Assembly: GCF_013377885.1 (NCBI RefSeq)
Contig: NZ_JABKAU010000012.1
Coordinates: forward strand, 1 to 64,000
Origin: Hymenobacter lapidiphilus
GTDB taxonomy: Bacteria > Bacteroidota > Bacteroidia > Cytophagales > Hymenobacteraceae
Length of the DNA stretch: 64,000 nucleotides
Reading direction: 5' to 3'
Shown: positions 24,601 to 32,799 of the stretch, piece after piece
How positions within the stretch are numbered: position 1 is the stretch's first letter
Layout: each line of letters begins with the position of its first letter
The notes under the pieces: generated by a model
The model's input: only the letters and a program-made list of their open reading frames with translations
What the model was told of the DNA's origin: nothing
Database searches by the model: none
Program-made: the position numbers and the translations under genes

Positions 24601-26394
24601 GTGCAGCAACTCGAACAAAGCCTCAAATCCGCCCTCAGCGCGGCCATTCAACACGTATTCGGGGCCGATGTGCCCGCCGCGCAGTTGCCTTTGCAGGTCA
24701 CCCGCAAAGATTTCGCCGGCCAGTTTACGCTCGTTACCTTTCCGCTCACCAAAGCCCTGGGCAAAGGCCCCGAGCAAATCGGGCAGGCACTGGGCGAGTA
24801 CCTGCTGGCCCACGAGCCACGCGTTTCCGGCTTCAACGTGGTAAAGGGCTTCCTCAACCTGGAAATAGCCGACAGCGAGTGGGTGCGCGTATTTGAGGCG
24901 CTGCGCCAGCGGCCGGCCGGCACGCCCGTAGCCACCGGTGGCCCGCAGCGCGTGGTAGTCGAGTACTCGTCGCCCAATACCAACAAGCCCCTGCACCTGG
25001 GCCACCTGCGCAACAACTTTCTGGGCTACTCGGTAGCCGAAATCCTGAAAGCCACCGGCGCGGAAGTCACCAAGGCCAACCTGGTGAATGACCGGGGCAT
25101 TCATATCTGCAAGTCGATGCTGGCCTACCAGCATTACGGCCAGGGCGAAACCCCGCAGAGCGCCGGCATCAAGGGCGACCACCTGGCGGGCAAGTACTAC
25201 GTGCTCTTCGAGAAGCACTACCGCGAGCAGGTGCGCCAGCTCGAAAACGAAGGTGTGGCCCCCGATGTAGCCAAAAAGAAGGCCCCGCTCATGCTCGAAG
25301 CCCAGGACATGCTCCGGGCCTGGGAAGCCAATGATGAGGCCGTGGTAAGCCTCTGGAAGCAGATGAACGGCTGGGTCTACGAGGGCTTCGATTCGACCTA
25401 CAAAAACATCGGCGTCGATTTCGACAAGTTCTACTACGAGTCGCAAACCTACCTGCTGGGCAAGGAGCGGGTGGAGGAAGGCCTGCAGAAAGGCGTCTTC
25501 TTCAAAAAAGACGACGGCTCGGTGTGGGTGGACCTCAAGGAGGAAGGCCTCGACGAGAAGCTACTGCTCCGCGCCGACGGCACCAGCGTCTACATCACCC
25601 AGGATCTGGGTACGGCCGAACTCAAGTTCGAGCATTTCGGCTACGACCTGAGCGTATACGTCATTGCTGACGAGCAGAACTACCACATGCAGGTGCTGCG
25701 GGCGGTGCTCCAGAAGCTGGGCAAGCCCTACGCCGACGCCATCCACCACCTTAGCTACGGCATGGTAGACCTGCCCTCGGGCAAGATGAAAAGCCGCGAA
25801 GGCACCGTAGTCGACGCCGACGAGCTGGTGCGTGAAGTGGTAGCCGCCGCCGAAGCTGCCACCCTCGAAAAGGGCAAAACCGAGGGCCTGAGCGAAGACG
25901 AGTTGACCCGGCTCTACCACATGCTGGGTCTGGGCGCCCTCAAATACTACCTGCTGAAGGTGGACCCCAAGAAGCGCATGCTCTTCAATCCCGAAGAGTC
26001 GGTGAAGCTCGAAGGTGACACCGGCCCGTTCATCCAGTACAGCCACGCCCGTATTTCCAGCATCCTGCGTAAGGCGGCCGAGCGCGGCGTTGGGCCCGAT
26101 GGGGAGCTGACGGGTATCGAGGAGCTGCAAGGCACCGAGCGGGACCTGATTCAGGAGCTGGCGCGCTACGATGCCGTGGTGGCCGAAGCTGCCCGCGTGC
26201 AGTCGCCCGCTTTGGTGGCCCAGTTCGCCTACGACGTGGCCCGCGCCTACAACCGCTTCTTCGCCGAAGTGCCCATTATTGCCGAAGCCGACGAGCAAAA
26301 GCGCGCCTTCCGCGTGGCCCTCTCGGCCCAAACCGGCCGGGCCCTCAAAACCAGCATGGGACTGCTCGGCATCGAGGTGCCCGAGCGGATGTAA
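24601..26394 (+). CDS. argS: Arginyl-tRNA synthetase
   Basis: A class Ia synthetase of 597 residues charging tRNA-Arg. It has the N-terminal Add-1 domain, the HIGH-type signature in SSPNTNKPLHLGHLRNN, a KMSKS-like segment GKMKSREGTVV, and a C-terminal DALR anticodon domain (SHARISSILRKA and KTSMGLLGIEVPERM). The GTG at 24601 begins QQLEQSLKSAL, the usual family start; another GTG ten codons upstream is possible. It is a single gene with its own promoter, following the kai operon. Confidence 0.93.
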   Translation: MQQLEQSLKSALSAAIQHVFGADVPAAQLPLQVTRKDFAGQFTLVTFPLTKALGKGPEQIGQALGEYLLAHEPRVSGFNVVKGFLNLEIADSEWVRVFEALRQRPAGTPVATGGPQRVVVEYSSPNTNKPLHLGHLRNNFLGYSVAEILKATGAEVTKANLVNDRGIHICKSMLAYQHYGQGETPQSAGIKGDHLAGKYYVLFEKHYREQVRQLENEGVAPDVAKKKAPLMLEAQDMLRAWEANDEAVVSLWKQMNGWVYEGFDSTYKNIGVDFDKFYYESQTYLLGKERVEEGLQKGVFFKKDDGSVWVDLKEEGLDEKLLLRADGTSVYITQDLGTAELKFEHFGYDLSVYVIADEQNYHMQVLRAVLQKLGKPYADAIHHLSYGMVDLPSGKMKSREGTVVDADELVREVVAAAEAATLEKGKTEGLSEDELTRLYHMLGLGALKYYLLKVDPKKRMLFNPEESVKLEGDTGPFIQYSHARISSILRKAAERGVGPDGELTGIEELQGTERDLIQELARYDAVVAEAARVQSPALVAQFAYDVARAYNRFFAEVPIIAEADEQKRAFRVALSAQTGRALKTSMGLLGIEVPERM

Positions 26395-26402
26395 TTGTCA
26401 GA

Positions 26403-26550
26403 AAGCTGTTTAGAAAGTCAAAAGGACGTCATGCTGAGCTTGTCGAAGCATCTCTACCGCTTCGCTGAGCGACTGTAACGAAACGGTAGAGATGCTTCGA
26501 CAAGCTCAGCATGACGTTCTGATTGATTCCAGGTACTTCCTAAACAGCTT
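26403..26550. repeat. REP/MITE-like palindrome with terminal repeats
   Basis: The outer ends AAGCTGTTTAGAAAGT / ACTTCCTAAACAGCTT are inverted with two mismatches, and the inner arms (ACGTCATGCTGAGCTTGTCG and complement) are perfect. It is closely related to 12119-12260. It fills the whole gap between argS and the LOG gene. Confidence 0.85.
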
Positions 26551-26577
26551 CAACTTCTCAAACTTACCAGCTGCCTT

Positions 26578-27159
26578 ATGAAAAGCGTTGCCGTGTACTG
26601 TGGCTCGGCCACCGGAACCAACCCCGCCTACCAGCGGCAGGCCGAGGAAATGGGCCGTCTGCTGGCCGAACGCGACCTGACGCTGGTGTACGGCGGCGGC
26701 CGCGTGGGCCTGATGGGCGTAGTGGCCGACAGCGTGCTGGCTCACGGGGGCAAAGTGGTGGGCGTGATTCCCGACTTCATGATGGGCAAGGAAATCGAGC
26801 ACCGGGGCCTCACGGAGCTACATATTGTGGCCAGCATGCACGAGCGGAAGCTGCTGATGGCCGAGCGCGCCGAGGGCTTTGTGGCCATGCCCGGCGGCTA
26901 CGGCACGCTCGAAGAGTTGTTCGAGGTGCTCACCTGGGGCCAGCTGGGTCTGCATCCCAAACCCATCGGGGTGCTGAACGTGGAAGGCTACTACGACCAT
27001 CTGCTGCGCGCCCTCGACCATATGGCCAACGAGGGCCTGCTGCGCCGCGAAAACCGCCAGCAACTCCTGAGCCACCCCAGCCCCGCCGCCCTGCTCGATG
27101 CCCTGGCCGCCTACGTGCCCATTCCCGTTGAGAAGTGGCTGCGGCCGGGTGAGGAATAG
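26578..27159 (+). CDS. LOG family Rossmann protein (TIGR00730)
   Basis: A 193-residue lysine-decarboxylase-like Rossmann protein. VYCGSATGTNPAY at the N-terminus and the PGGYGTLEELFEVLTW motif define the LOG family, whose characterised members release cytokinin bases from nucleoside 5'-monophosphates (phosphoribohydrolase activity). In bacteria without plant hosts the physiological role is usually unknown and may be nucleotide salvage. It is flanked by palindromic repeats on both sides. Confidence 0.88.
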   Translation: MKSVAVYCGSATGTNPAYQRQAEEMGRLLAERDLTLVYGGGRVGLMGVVADSVLAHGGKVVGVIPDFMMGKEIEHRGLTELHIVASMHERKLLMAERAEGFVAMPGGYGTLEELFEVLTWGQLGLHPKPIGVLNVEGYYDHLLRALDHMANEGLLRRENRQQLLSHPSPAALLDALAAYVPIPVEKWLRPGEE

Positions 27160-27174
27160 GCGGCGGCGGATGAG

Positions 27175-27311
27175 TTAAGGAGTCTGGGTATCATCTGTCA
27201 TCCTGACGAAGGAAGGACCTTATCTTGTAAAAACGGCCGTAGCAACGACTCGTTTTTACAAGATAAGGTCCTTCCTTCGTCAGGATGACAGATGATACCC
27301 AGACTCCCTAA
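27175..27311. repeat. Long perfect palindrome overlapping a stop codon
   Basis: Arms of about 60 bp (from 27175 and ending at 27311) are nearly perfect and contain GTCATCCTGACGAAGGAAGG and its complement. The right end supplies the TAG stop of the KAS III-like gene at 27308-27310. The element belongs to the GTCATnCTGA family and lies between convergent genes. Confidence 0.85.
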
Positions 27312-28411
27312 GCCGGCACCCGGTATACCACGGCGTTGCAGTTCATGCCGGCCCCGACGGAGGCGAAAACCAGCACTTCGCCGGGCGTAATGGCGTAGCC
27401 TTCAAGCTGGCCTTTGATCAGCAGATCGAGCAGCGTAGGAATGGTGGCCACCGAAGAATTGCCGAGCCAGGAGATGGTCATGGGCATGATGTCGGCGGGG
27501 GCGGGGGTGTCGCCGGCCAGGGCATAGAGGCGCTTGAGGATGGCCTCGTCCATTTTGCCGTTGGCCTGATGAATGATCAGACGGCTCATATCGGCTACTT
27601 GCAGGCCCGCCTTCTCCAGGCAGTCTTTGATGGCCTGGGGCACGGTTTTGAGGGCGTACTCGTAGAGCTTGCGACCCTCCATCTGTAGAAATAGCTCGGT
27701 GCCGGTGTAGGCCGGGTTGCGCGAGGTGGCCATGCGCAGCAGCAGCGCCGCCTGGGCCGTGTCGGAGCGTGAGCTGTGGGCCAGGATGCCTTCTGGCAGA
27801 CCCGCAGCCGCGTCGGCGGTTTCGCGGGCCTCAAACAGTACTGCGCCGGCCCCGTCGGAGTAAATCATGCTGTCGCGGTCGTGCGGGTCGCACACGCGCG
27901 AAAGCGTTTCGGCCCCGATAACGAGCACCCGCTTGGCGTCGCCGGAGCGCAGGTAGTAATCGGCCTGAATAACGCCCTGCAGCCAGCCCGGACAGCCAAA
28001 GGGCAGGTCGTAGGCCACGCAGTGCGGGTTTTGGATGCCGAGCTTGTGCTTGACGCGGGCGGCCAGGCTGGGCACGAAATCGGAGCGCCGGTTATCGGCG
28101 GTGATGTCGCCGAAATTGTGGGCAACCAGAATATAGTCGAGCTGCTCGGGGTCGGTGGTGGGGCAGGAGGCAAATAGGTCCTGGGCGGCCAGCAGGGCCA
28201 GGTCGGAGGCCACTTGGTGGTCTTCGGCGTAGCGCCGCTCGCGGATGTCGGTAATCTGGGCAAAGCGCTCCACGATTTCGGCGCCCGGCTTGTCGAGCCG
28301 CTGGCCGTTGCCATCGAAAAAAGCACTGTCGAAAAAAGCATCATTGCTAACGATGCGGGCCGGGATGCAGGACCCTGTTCCGGTAATGACTGAGTGCAAA
28401 GCCTTACGCAT
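27308..28411 (-). CDS. 3-oxoacyl-ACP synthase III-like protein
   Basis: A 367-residue thiolase-fold KAS III. The catalytic triad is visible: C140 in AYDLPFGCPGW, His in LIIHQANGKMDEA and Asn in SWLGNSSVATIPT, followed by the glycine-rich end SVGAGMNCNAVVYR. FabH enzymes condense a short acyl-CoA with malonyl-ACP. This protein is longer than housekeeping FabH (about 330 residues) and has an insertion after residue 20, so a specialised substrate is likely. It is a single gene, convergent with the LOG gene. Confidence 0.85.
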   Translation of the reverse strand: MRKALHSVITGTGSCIPARIVSNDAFFDSAFFDGNGQRLDKPGAEIVERFAQITDIRERRYAEDHQVASDLALLAAQDLFASCPTTDPEQLDYILVAHNFGDITADNRRSDFVPSLAARVKHKLGIQNPHCVAYDLPFGCPGWLQGVIQADYYLRSGDAKRVLVIGAETLSRVCDPHDRDSMIYSDGAGAVLFEARETADAAAGLPEGILAHSSRSDTAQAALLLRMATSRNPAYTGTELFLQMEGRKLYEYALKTVPQAIKDCLEKAGLQVADMSRLIIHQANGKMDEAILKRLYALAGDTPAPADIMPMTISWLGNSSVATIPTLLDLLIKGQLEGYAITPGEVLVFASVGAGMNCNAVVYRVPA

Positions 28412-28589
28412 GAGCAGGTTGGGGTGAAGAAACTGGTGTGCTATTCAACGAAAGTAAGTGCTTTTTAGCTAGGGTTGAGCTCTGATGTTCAAAATTCCGG
28501 CTTTTACTATGGCTGGTGCCGTCGGCCACCCTCACCCGAACATTCGGGGTATCGGGTGGGTTGTCAGCCGCAAACTTCGCACTTCCCGT

Positions 28590-29204
28590 ATGAAAACGCT
28601 ACACCTGCCGGGCTTACTACTCGTTGCCACGCTGGGCACGGGCGGCTGCACTTCGGCCCCCGGCACTTCTCCCGTTACTGCCACTACCCCTGTTACCCCC
28701 ACTGCCATGTCCGAATCAACCGCCACCGCCACTTCCGTTTACGATTTCACGCTCAACGACATCAACGGCCAGCCCGTGCCGCTGAGCCGCTACCGGGGCA
28801 AAAAACTGCTGCTTGTGAATACGGCCTCCGAGTGTGGCTACACGCCACAGTACCAGGAGCTGGAGCAGCTCAGCCGCCAGCACGCCGACCAGGTAACCGT
28901 ACTGGGCTTCCCGGCCAACAACTTCGGCGGCCAGGAGCCCGGCTCCGACGCCCAGATTGCCTCTTTTTGCGAGAAGAACTTCGGCGTTACGTTCCCGCTG
29001 TTCAGCAAGGTTTCGGTGGCTGGTTCCGACGCCGCTCCGCTGTTTCAGTACCTCGGCAGCAAGGCCCAAAACGGCGTAACCGACGAAAAGCCGAACTGGA
29101 ATTTCTGCAAGTATCTGATTGACGAAACCGGCCACGTGGTGGCGTTCTTCCCCTCGAAAGTGAAGCCGATGGGCGAGGAGCTGCTGTCGGCCATCGGGAA
29201 GTAG
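28590..29204 (+). CDS. Lipoprotein glutathione peroxidase
   Basis: A 204-residue protein with a lipoprotein signal peptide (MKTLHLPGLLLVATLGTGGC), a Thr/Pro/Ser-rich linker to about residue 45, and a Cys-type glutathione peroxidase domain. The peroxidatic Cys is in NTASECGYTPQY; the Gln and Trp of the active site are in FPANNFGGQEPG and NWNFCKYLID. It would reduce peroxides in the periplasm or at the outer membrane, probably with thioredoxin-like donors rather than glutathione. The ATG at 28590 is chosen because it opens the signal peptide. Confidence 0.88.
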   Translation: MKTLHLPGLLLVATLGTGGCTSAPGTSPVTATTPVTPTAMSESTATATSVYDFTLNDINGQPVPLSRYRGKKLLLVNTASECGYTPQYQELEQLSRQHADQVTVLGFPANNFGGQEPGSDAQIASFCEKNFGVTFPLFSKVSVAGSDAAPLFQYLGSKAQNGVTDEKPNWNFCKYLIDETGHVVAFFPSKVKPMGEELLSAIGK

Positions 29205-29210
29205 AGGTAT

Positions 29211-29323
29211 CAGAACGCTGTAGGGGCGGGGCTTGTCCCCGCCCGCCATACGTGCTGTTAAACGAAAGCGTTGAAGCGGCGTGAACGGCGGGCGGGGGCA
29301 AGCCCCGCCCCTACAGCGTTCTG
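29211..29323. repeat. Palindrome, GTAGGGGCGGGGC family
   Basis: Perfect 25-bp arms (29211-29235 and 29299-29323). The core is the same as at 11886-11976. It starts 7 bp after the peroxidase stop. Confidence 0.8.
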
Positions 29324-29403
29324 CTTGCCTGGGTTTGTGCCACGCTACGCCTAATACCAGTTCTGGTACCTTCGCGGCAGTTCTACCAGCTTTCCTGCAC
29401 CCG

Positions 29404-30060
29404 ATGCAAACCGTTATTTTCGACATGGACGGCGTGCTCGTCGATACCGAGCCCGTGCACCGCTACGCCTACTTCCGGCACTTCGAGGAGCTGGGCCTGG
29501 CCGTGACGGATGCCGAGTATGCCACGTTCACCGGCCGCTCGACCAAGAACGTGTACCAGCACCTCAAGGACCAGCACGGGCTGGCGCAGGAGGTGCAGCA
29601 GTTGGTGCTGGCCAAGCGGGCGCACTTCAACCGCGCCTTCGACGAAAAGCCTGACTTCGACCTGCTGCCCGGCGTGCGCGTCCTCATCGAAGACCTGCAC
29701 CGACACGGCCTGGAAATGCTGCTGGCCTCCTCGGCTTCGCACTCCACCATCAACCGGGTGATGCAGCGGTTTGCGCTGGCCCCGTATTTCAGCCACCTCA
29801 TCAGTGGCGAAGATTTCCCCCGCTCCAAGCCCGACCCGGCCATTTTCGAGCATGCCGCCGCCGTGGCCCGCTCGCCTGGGGCCGAGTGCGTGGTTATCGA
29901 GGATTCAACTAATGGCGTGGCCGCCGCCAAGGCCGCGGGCCTCTACTGCATCGGCTACAACAGCATCCACTCGCCCAGCCAGGATTTACGGCAGGCCGAT
30001 TTGGTGGTGGCCGATTTCGGGGAGCTGAGCACGGCCCGGATTGCCGCGCTGGCGTTGTAG
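29404..30060 (+). CDS. HAD phosphatase, beta-phosphoglucomutase-like
   Basis: A 218-residue HAD subfamily IA protein with a helical cap. Motif I is FDMDGVLVDTEP, motif II is LLASSASHSTINRV, the motif III lysine is in FPRSKPDP and motif IV is VIEDSTNGVAAAKAAG. The cap-1 region between residues 17 and 85 fits the beta-phosphoglucomutase/phosphatase group acting on small sugar phosphates. The true substrate is unknown. The ATG at 29404 is preceded by the -7-like TACCTTCG at 29367-29374. Confidence 0.85.
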   Translation: MQTVIFDMDGVLVDTEPVHRYAYFRHFEELGLAVTDAEYATFTGRSTKNVYQHLKDQHGLAQEVQQLVLAKRAHFNRAFDEKPDFDLLPGVRVLIEDLHRHGLEMLLASSASHSTINRVMQRFALAPYFSHLISGEDFPRSKPDPAIFEHAAAVARSPGAECVVIEDSTNGVAAAKAAGLYCIGYNSIHSPSQDLRQADLVVADFGELSTARIAALAL

Positions 30061-30093
30061 GGTGTAGTTTTGGGGGGGGGACAGGGGAAATAG

Positions 30094-30217
30094 AACGTGT
30101 CATGCTGAGCGCAGCGGAGCGCAGTCGAAGCACCTCTACCGCCATGCAAACCCTGTAGTCTGAATGGCGCTGCAACGAAGCGGTAGAGATGCTGCGCTGC
30201 GCTCAGCATGACACGTT
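30094..30217. repeat. REP-like palindrome, GTCATGCTGAGC family
   Basis: Outer arms AACGTGTCATGCTGAGCGCA and complement are perfect; the inner arms diverge (GTCGAAGCACCTCTACCG against CGGTAGAGATGC). It lies between the HAD gene and menA. Confidence 0.8.
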
Positions 30218-30293
30218 ATTGCTGCCTCCACAACCCGTAACTCCACCGCTCCCTTACCTCACCTCCTTACCTCTATCACCCCAAAAATACCCT

Positions 30294-31223
30294 ATGACCT
30301 TTTCCGCTAAAGCCTGGGTTTCGGCGTTTCGGCCGCGTACGTTGCCGCTGGCGCTGGCCAGCATTATGGCCGGGGGCTTTCTGGCGGCCAGCCACGGACA
30401 GTTCAGGCTCGAAGTGGTGGTGCTGGCGGCCCTTACCACCGTGCTACTCCAGATACTGAGCAACCTGGCCAACGACTACGGCGACTCGCAGAACGGGGCC
30501 GACAGCGTGCACCGCGAGGGGCCGCTGCGGGCCGTGCAGAGCGGCGCCATTACGCCGGCCCAGATGCGCAAGGGCATGGGTTTGTTCGGGGCGCTGTCGT
30601 TGGGGAGCGGGGTGCTGCTGCTGTGGGTAGCGCTGGGGGCGGCCGGGGTCTGGGTGTTTCTGGCGTTTCTGGTGCTGGGGCTGTTGGCCATCTGGGCGGC
30701 CGTGAACTACACGGCGGGCAGCAAGCCCTACGGCTACGCCGGGCTGGGCGACTTATCGGTATTCGTGTTTTTTGGGCTGGTGGGCGTGTGCGGCACCTAC
30801 TTCCTGCAGGCCTACAGCCAGGTGCCTACTATTGCGCAGGCCCTGCCCTGGCCGGTGCTGCTGCCGGCGGCGGCGCTGGGCTGCTTCGCGACGGCCGTGC
30901 TCAACGTGAATAACATCCGCGATATCCGCTCCGACGCGCTGGCCGGCAAAATCACGATTCCGGTGCGGTTGGGGCCGGTGCGGGCCCGCCGCTACCACTG
31001 GCTGCTGCTGGCGCTGGGCTTTGCGGCGGCCGTGCTTTACGTGGCCTTTACTTACCACTCGCCCTGGCAGTGGCTGTTTTTATTGAGCGCCCCGCTGCTG
31101 CTGCGCAACGCCCGCGCCGTGTGGCAGCGCCAGGATTCCCGGCAGCTCGACCCGCTGCTCAAGCAAATGGCCCTCACCACGCTCGTTTTTACGCTGCTGT
31201 TCGGGCTGGGGCAGGTGTTGTAG
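30294..31223 (+). CDS. menA: 1,4-dihydroxy-2-naphthoate polyprenyltransferase
   Basis: A 309-residue UbiA-superfamily membrane enzyme with about eight transmembrane segments. The first Asp-rich motif, NLANDYGDSQNGAD, and the second region NVNNIRDIRSDALAGKIT are typical of MenA, which prenylates dihydroxynaphthoate to demethylmenaquinone. This fits a menaquinone-respiring Bacteroidota. The ATG at 30294 gives the usual TFSAKAWVSAFRPRTLPL start. Confidence 0.9.
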   Translation: MTFSAKAWVSAFRPRTLPLALASIMAGGFLAASHGQFRLEVVVLAALTTVLLQILSNLANDYGDSQNGADSVHREGPLRAVQSGAITPAQMRKGMGLFGALSLGSGVLLLWVALGAAGVWVFLAFLVLGLLAIWAAVNYTAGSKPYGYAGLGDLSVFVFFGLVGVCGTYFLQAYSQVPTIAQALPWPVLLPAAALGCFATAVLNVNNIRDIRSDALAGKITIPVRLGPVRARRYHWLLLALGFAAAVLYVAFTYHSPWQWLFLLSAPLLLRNARAVWQRQDSRQLDPLLKQMALTTLVFTLLFGLGQVL

Positions 31224-31262
31224 GGGTAGGTGTAAGGCCGGACAAATGTGTATCTTGGCTGC

Positions 31263-31622
31263 ATGCGCGGCCTTAATAAAGTCACCCTTATCGGCAACCT
31301 GGGCAAAGACCCCGACGTGAGTGTGCTGGAGGGCAACGTGGCCGTGGCAAAATTCTCGCTGGCCACCTCCGAAACCTGGCGCGACAAAGCCGGCCAGCCC
31401 CACACCACCACCGACTGGCACAGCGTGGTGCTGTGGCGCGGCTTGGCCGAACTGGCCCAGGCCTACCTGCGCAAGGGCAGCCTCGTGTACCTCGAAGGCA
31501 AGCTCAAAACCCGCCATTACGACGATGCTGCCGGAGTTCGCCATTACGTAACCGAAATTATAGGTGAGCAGCTGTTGCTGCTGGATAAGAAGACCGGCGC
31601 CCTACCGCCTCCGGCCGTATGA
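31263..31622 (+). CDS. ssb: Short single-stranded DNA-binding protein
   Basis: A 119-residue OB-fold SSB (MRGLNKVTLIGNLGKDPDV, WHSVVLWRGLAELAQAYLRKG, YVTEIIGEQLLLL). It lacks the Gly-rich linker and the acidic C-terminal tip that recruits repair and replication proteins; it ends in ALPPPAV. That suggests a specialised paralogue rather than the main replication SSB. Its stop overlaps the start of the tyrosine recombinase (ATGA), implying translational coupling and a shared task in recombination. The -7-like TATCTTGG lies only a few bases upstream of the ATG. Confidence 0.88.
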   Translation: MRGLNKVTLIGNLGKDPDVSVLEGNVAVAKFSLATSETWRDKAGQPHTTTDWHSVVLWRGLAELAQAYLRKGSLVYLEGKLKTRHYDDAAGVRHYVTEIIGEQLLLLDKKTGALPPPAV

Positions 31623-32704
31623 AGGCCGCCGTTTCGTTGCGCCTGACCGACGACCGTACCGGGTTCCAGGTGTTCTTTCCGTACTCCGATACCACCGTGC
31701 GCATGGCCTTACTGGCAGCCGGCGTGCACTATGCGGCGGCCGAACGGGGCTACCTATTGCCCGCCACGCCCGAAGCTGTGGCCCCGTTGCGGCAGGCGTG
31801 CCAGCAACTGGGCGTGCCGCTGCACGTGCCCGTGGTGCCTGCCCTGGCCGTGGCCCCGCCGCCGCCCACACCGCATGAGGTGCTGCTGGGGCGCTATTGC
31901 CAGCTGATTGTGCTGAAACGTTACAGCTCGCAAACACTGAAAAGCTACCGGGGCGCGTTTCAGCAGTTTTTGGGCTACTGCCACCCACGGCTACCGCTCG
32001 ACCTGAACAAGCAGGATGTGTTGAACTACCTGAGTGAGCGGGTGGCGGCGGGCATTTCCGAGGCGTACCAGAACCTGCTCATCAACGCCATTAAGTTTTA
32101 CTACGAGCAGCTGGAGGGCCAACCACGCCAGTATTACGACCTGCCGCGCCCCAAGCGCCCACTGCAAAATCCTAAAGTGCTGGCCCAAACGGAAGTACAA
32201 GACCTGTTGCGAGGCACCGAAAACCTGAAACACCGTGCCATGCTCATGCTGGCCTACGGCCTGGGCCTGCGCCTGAACGAGGTGCTGGCCCTCACGCCTG
32301 CCGACATCAATGCCCAGCGCATGGCCCTATACGTGCGCGGCGGAAAGGGTAAAAAAGACCGCGACCTGCCACTTCCCGAAAAGCTGCTGCTGCTGTTACG
32401 CGAACAGTTCCGGCAGTTTCGTCCCGTTACGTATTTGTTCGAAGGCCAGAGACCCGGCGAAGCCTACAGCCCCCGCAGCCTGCAGTTGGTGATAAAGCAG
32501 GCGGCGGCCCGCGTCGGTATCTTGCGCCCTATCACGCTGCACATGCTCCGCCACAGCTACGCTACGCATCTGCTGGAAGCCGGTACCGATATCCGCATCA
32601 TCCAGGACCTGCTCGGTCATAGCAGTATCAAAACGACCGAAATATATACGCATGTTGCCCAACACAGTCGCCCACCCTCGCCCCTCGATAGCCTCGACTT
32701 GTAA
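31619..32704 (+). CDS. Tyrosine recombinase with N-terminal extension
   Basis: A 361-residue site-specific recombinase. Residues about 95-175 form the SAM-like core-binding domain and 185-355 the catalytic domain, with R218 (GLGLRLNEV), the Lys in GGKGKKDRDL, H308 and R311 (HMLRHSYATHLLE), His in LLGHSS and nucleophile Y343 (TTEIYTH). Residues 1-90 are an extra domain ending in a Pro-rich linker, not found in XerC/XerD. The catalytic C-terminus also resembles integron integrases, but the integron-specific insert is missing. It is translationally coupled to ssb and lies directly beside an AT-rich foreign cassette. Confidence 0.88.
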   Translation: MKAAVSLRLTDDRTGFQVFFPYSDTTVRMALLAAGVHYAAAERGYLLPATPEAVAPLRQACQQLGVPLHVPVVPALAVAPPPPTPHEVLLGRYCQLIVLKRYSSQTLKSYRGAFQQFLGYCHPRLPLDLNKQDVLNYLSERVAAGISEAYQNLLINAIKFYYEQLEGQPRQYYDLPRPKRPLQNPKVLAQTEVQDLLRGTENLKHRAMLMLAYGLGLRLNEVLALTPADINAQRMALYVRGGKGKKDRDLPLPEKLLLLLREQFRQFRPVTYLFEGQRPGEAYSPRSLQLVIKQAAARVGILRPITLHMLRHSYATHLLEAGTDIRIIQDLLGHSSIKTTEIYTHVAQHSRPPSPLDSLDL

Positions 32705-32795
32705 ACCTTCGCTTACCGGTCCAATTCAGTACGGTAAACGAAGGTTACTTGCGTACTGAGGTAGGGTTAGCGAAACTCACACCTTCGCTAACCCT
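32701..32795. other. Clustered inverted repeats beside recombinase gene
   Basis: Two adjacent stems follow the recombinase stop. An imperfect pair (CCTTCGCTTACCG near 32706 with CGGTAAACGAAGG near 32731) is followed by a perfect 12-bp pair, AGGGTTAGCGAA at 32763-32774 and its complement at 32784-32795. The shared CTTCGC motif and the location suggest a recombination site or a terminator. The stop of the AT-rich gene lies only 5 bp further right. Confidence 0.5.
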
Positions 32796-32799
32796 AATG

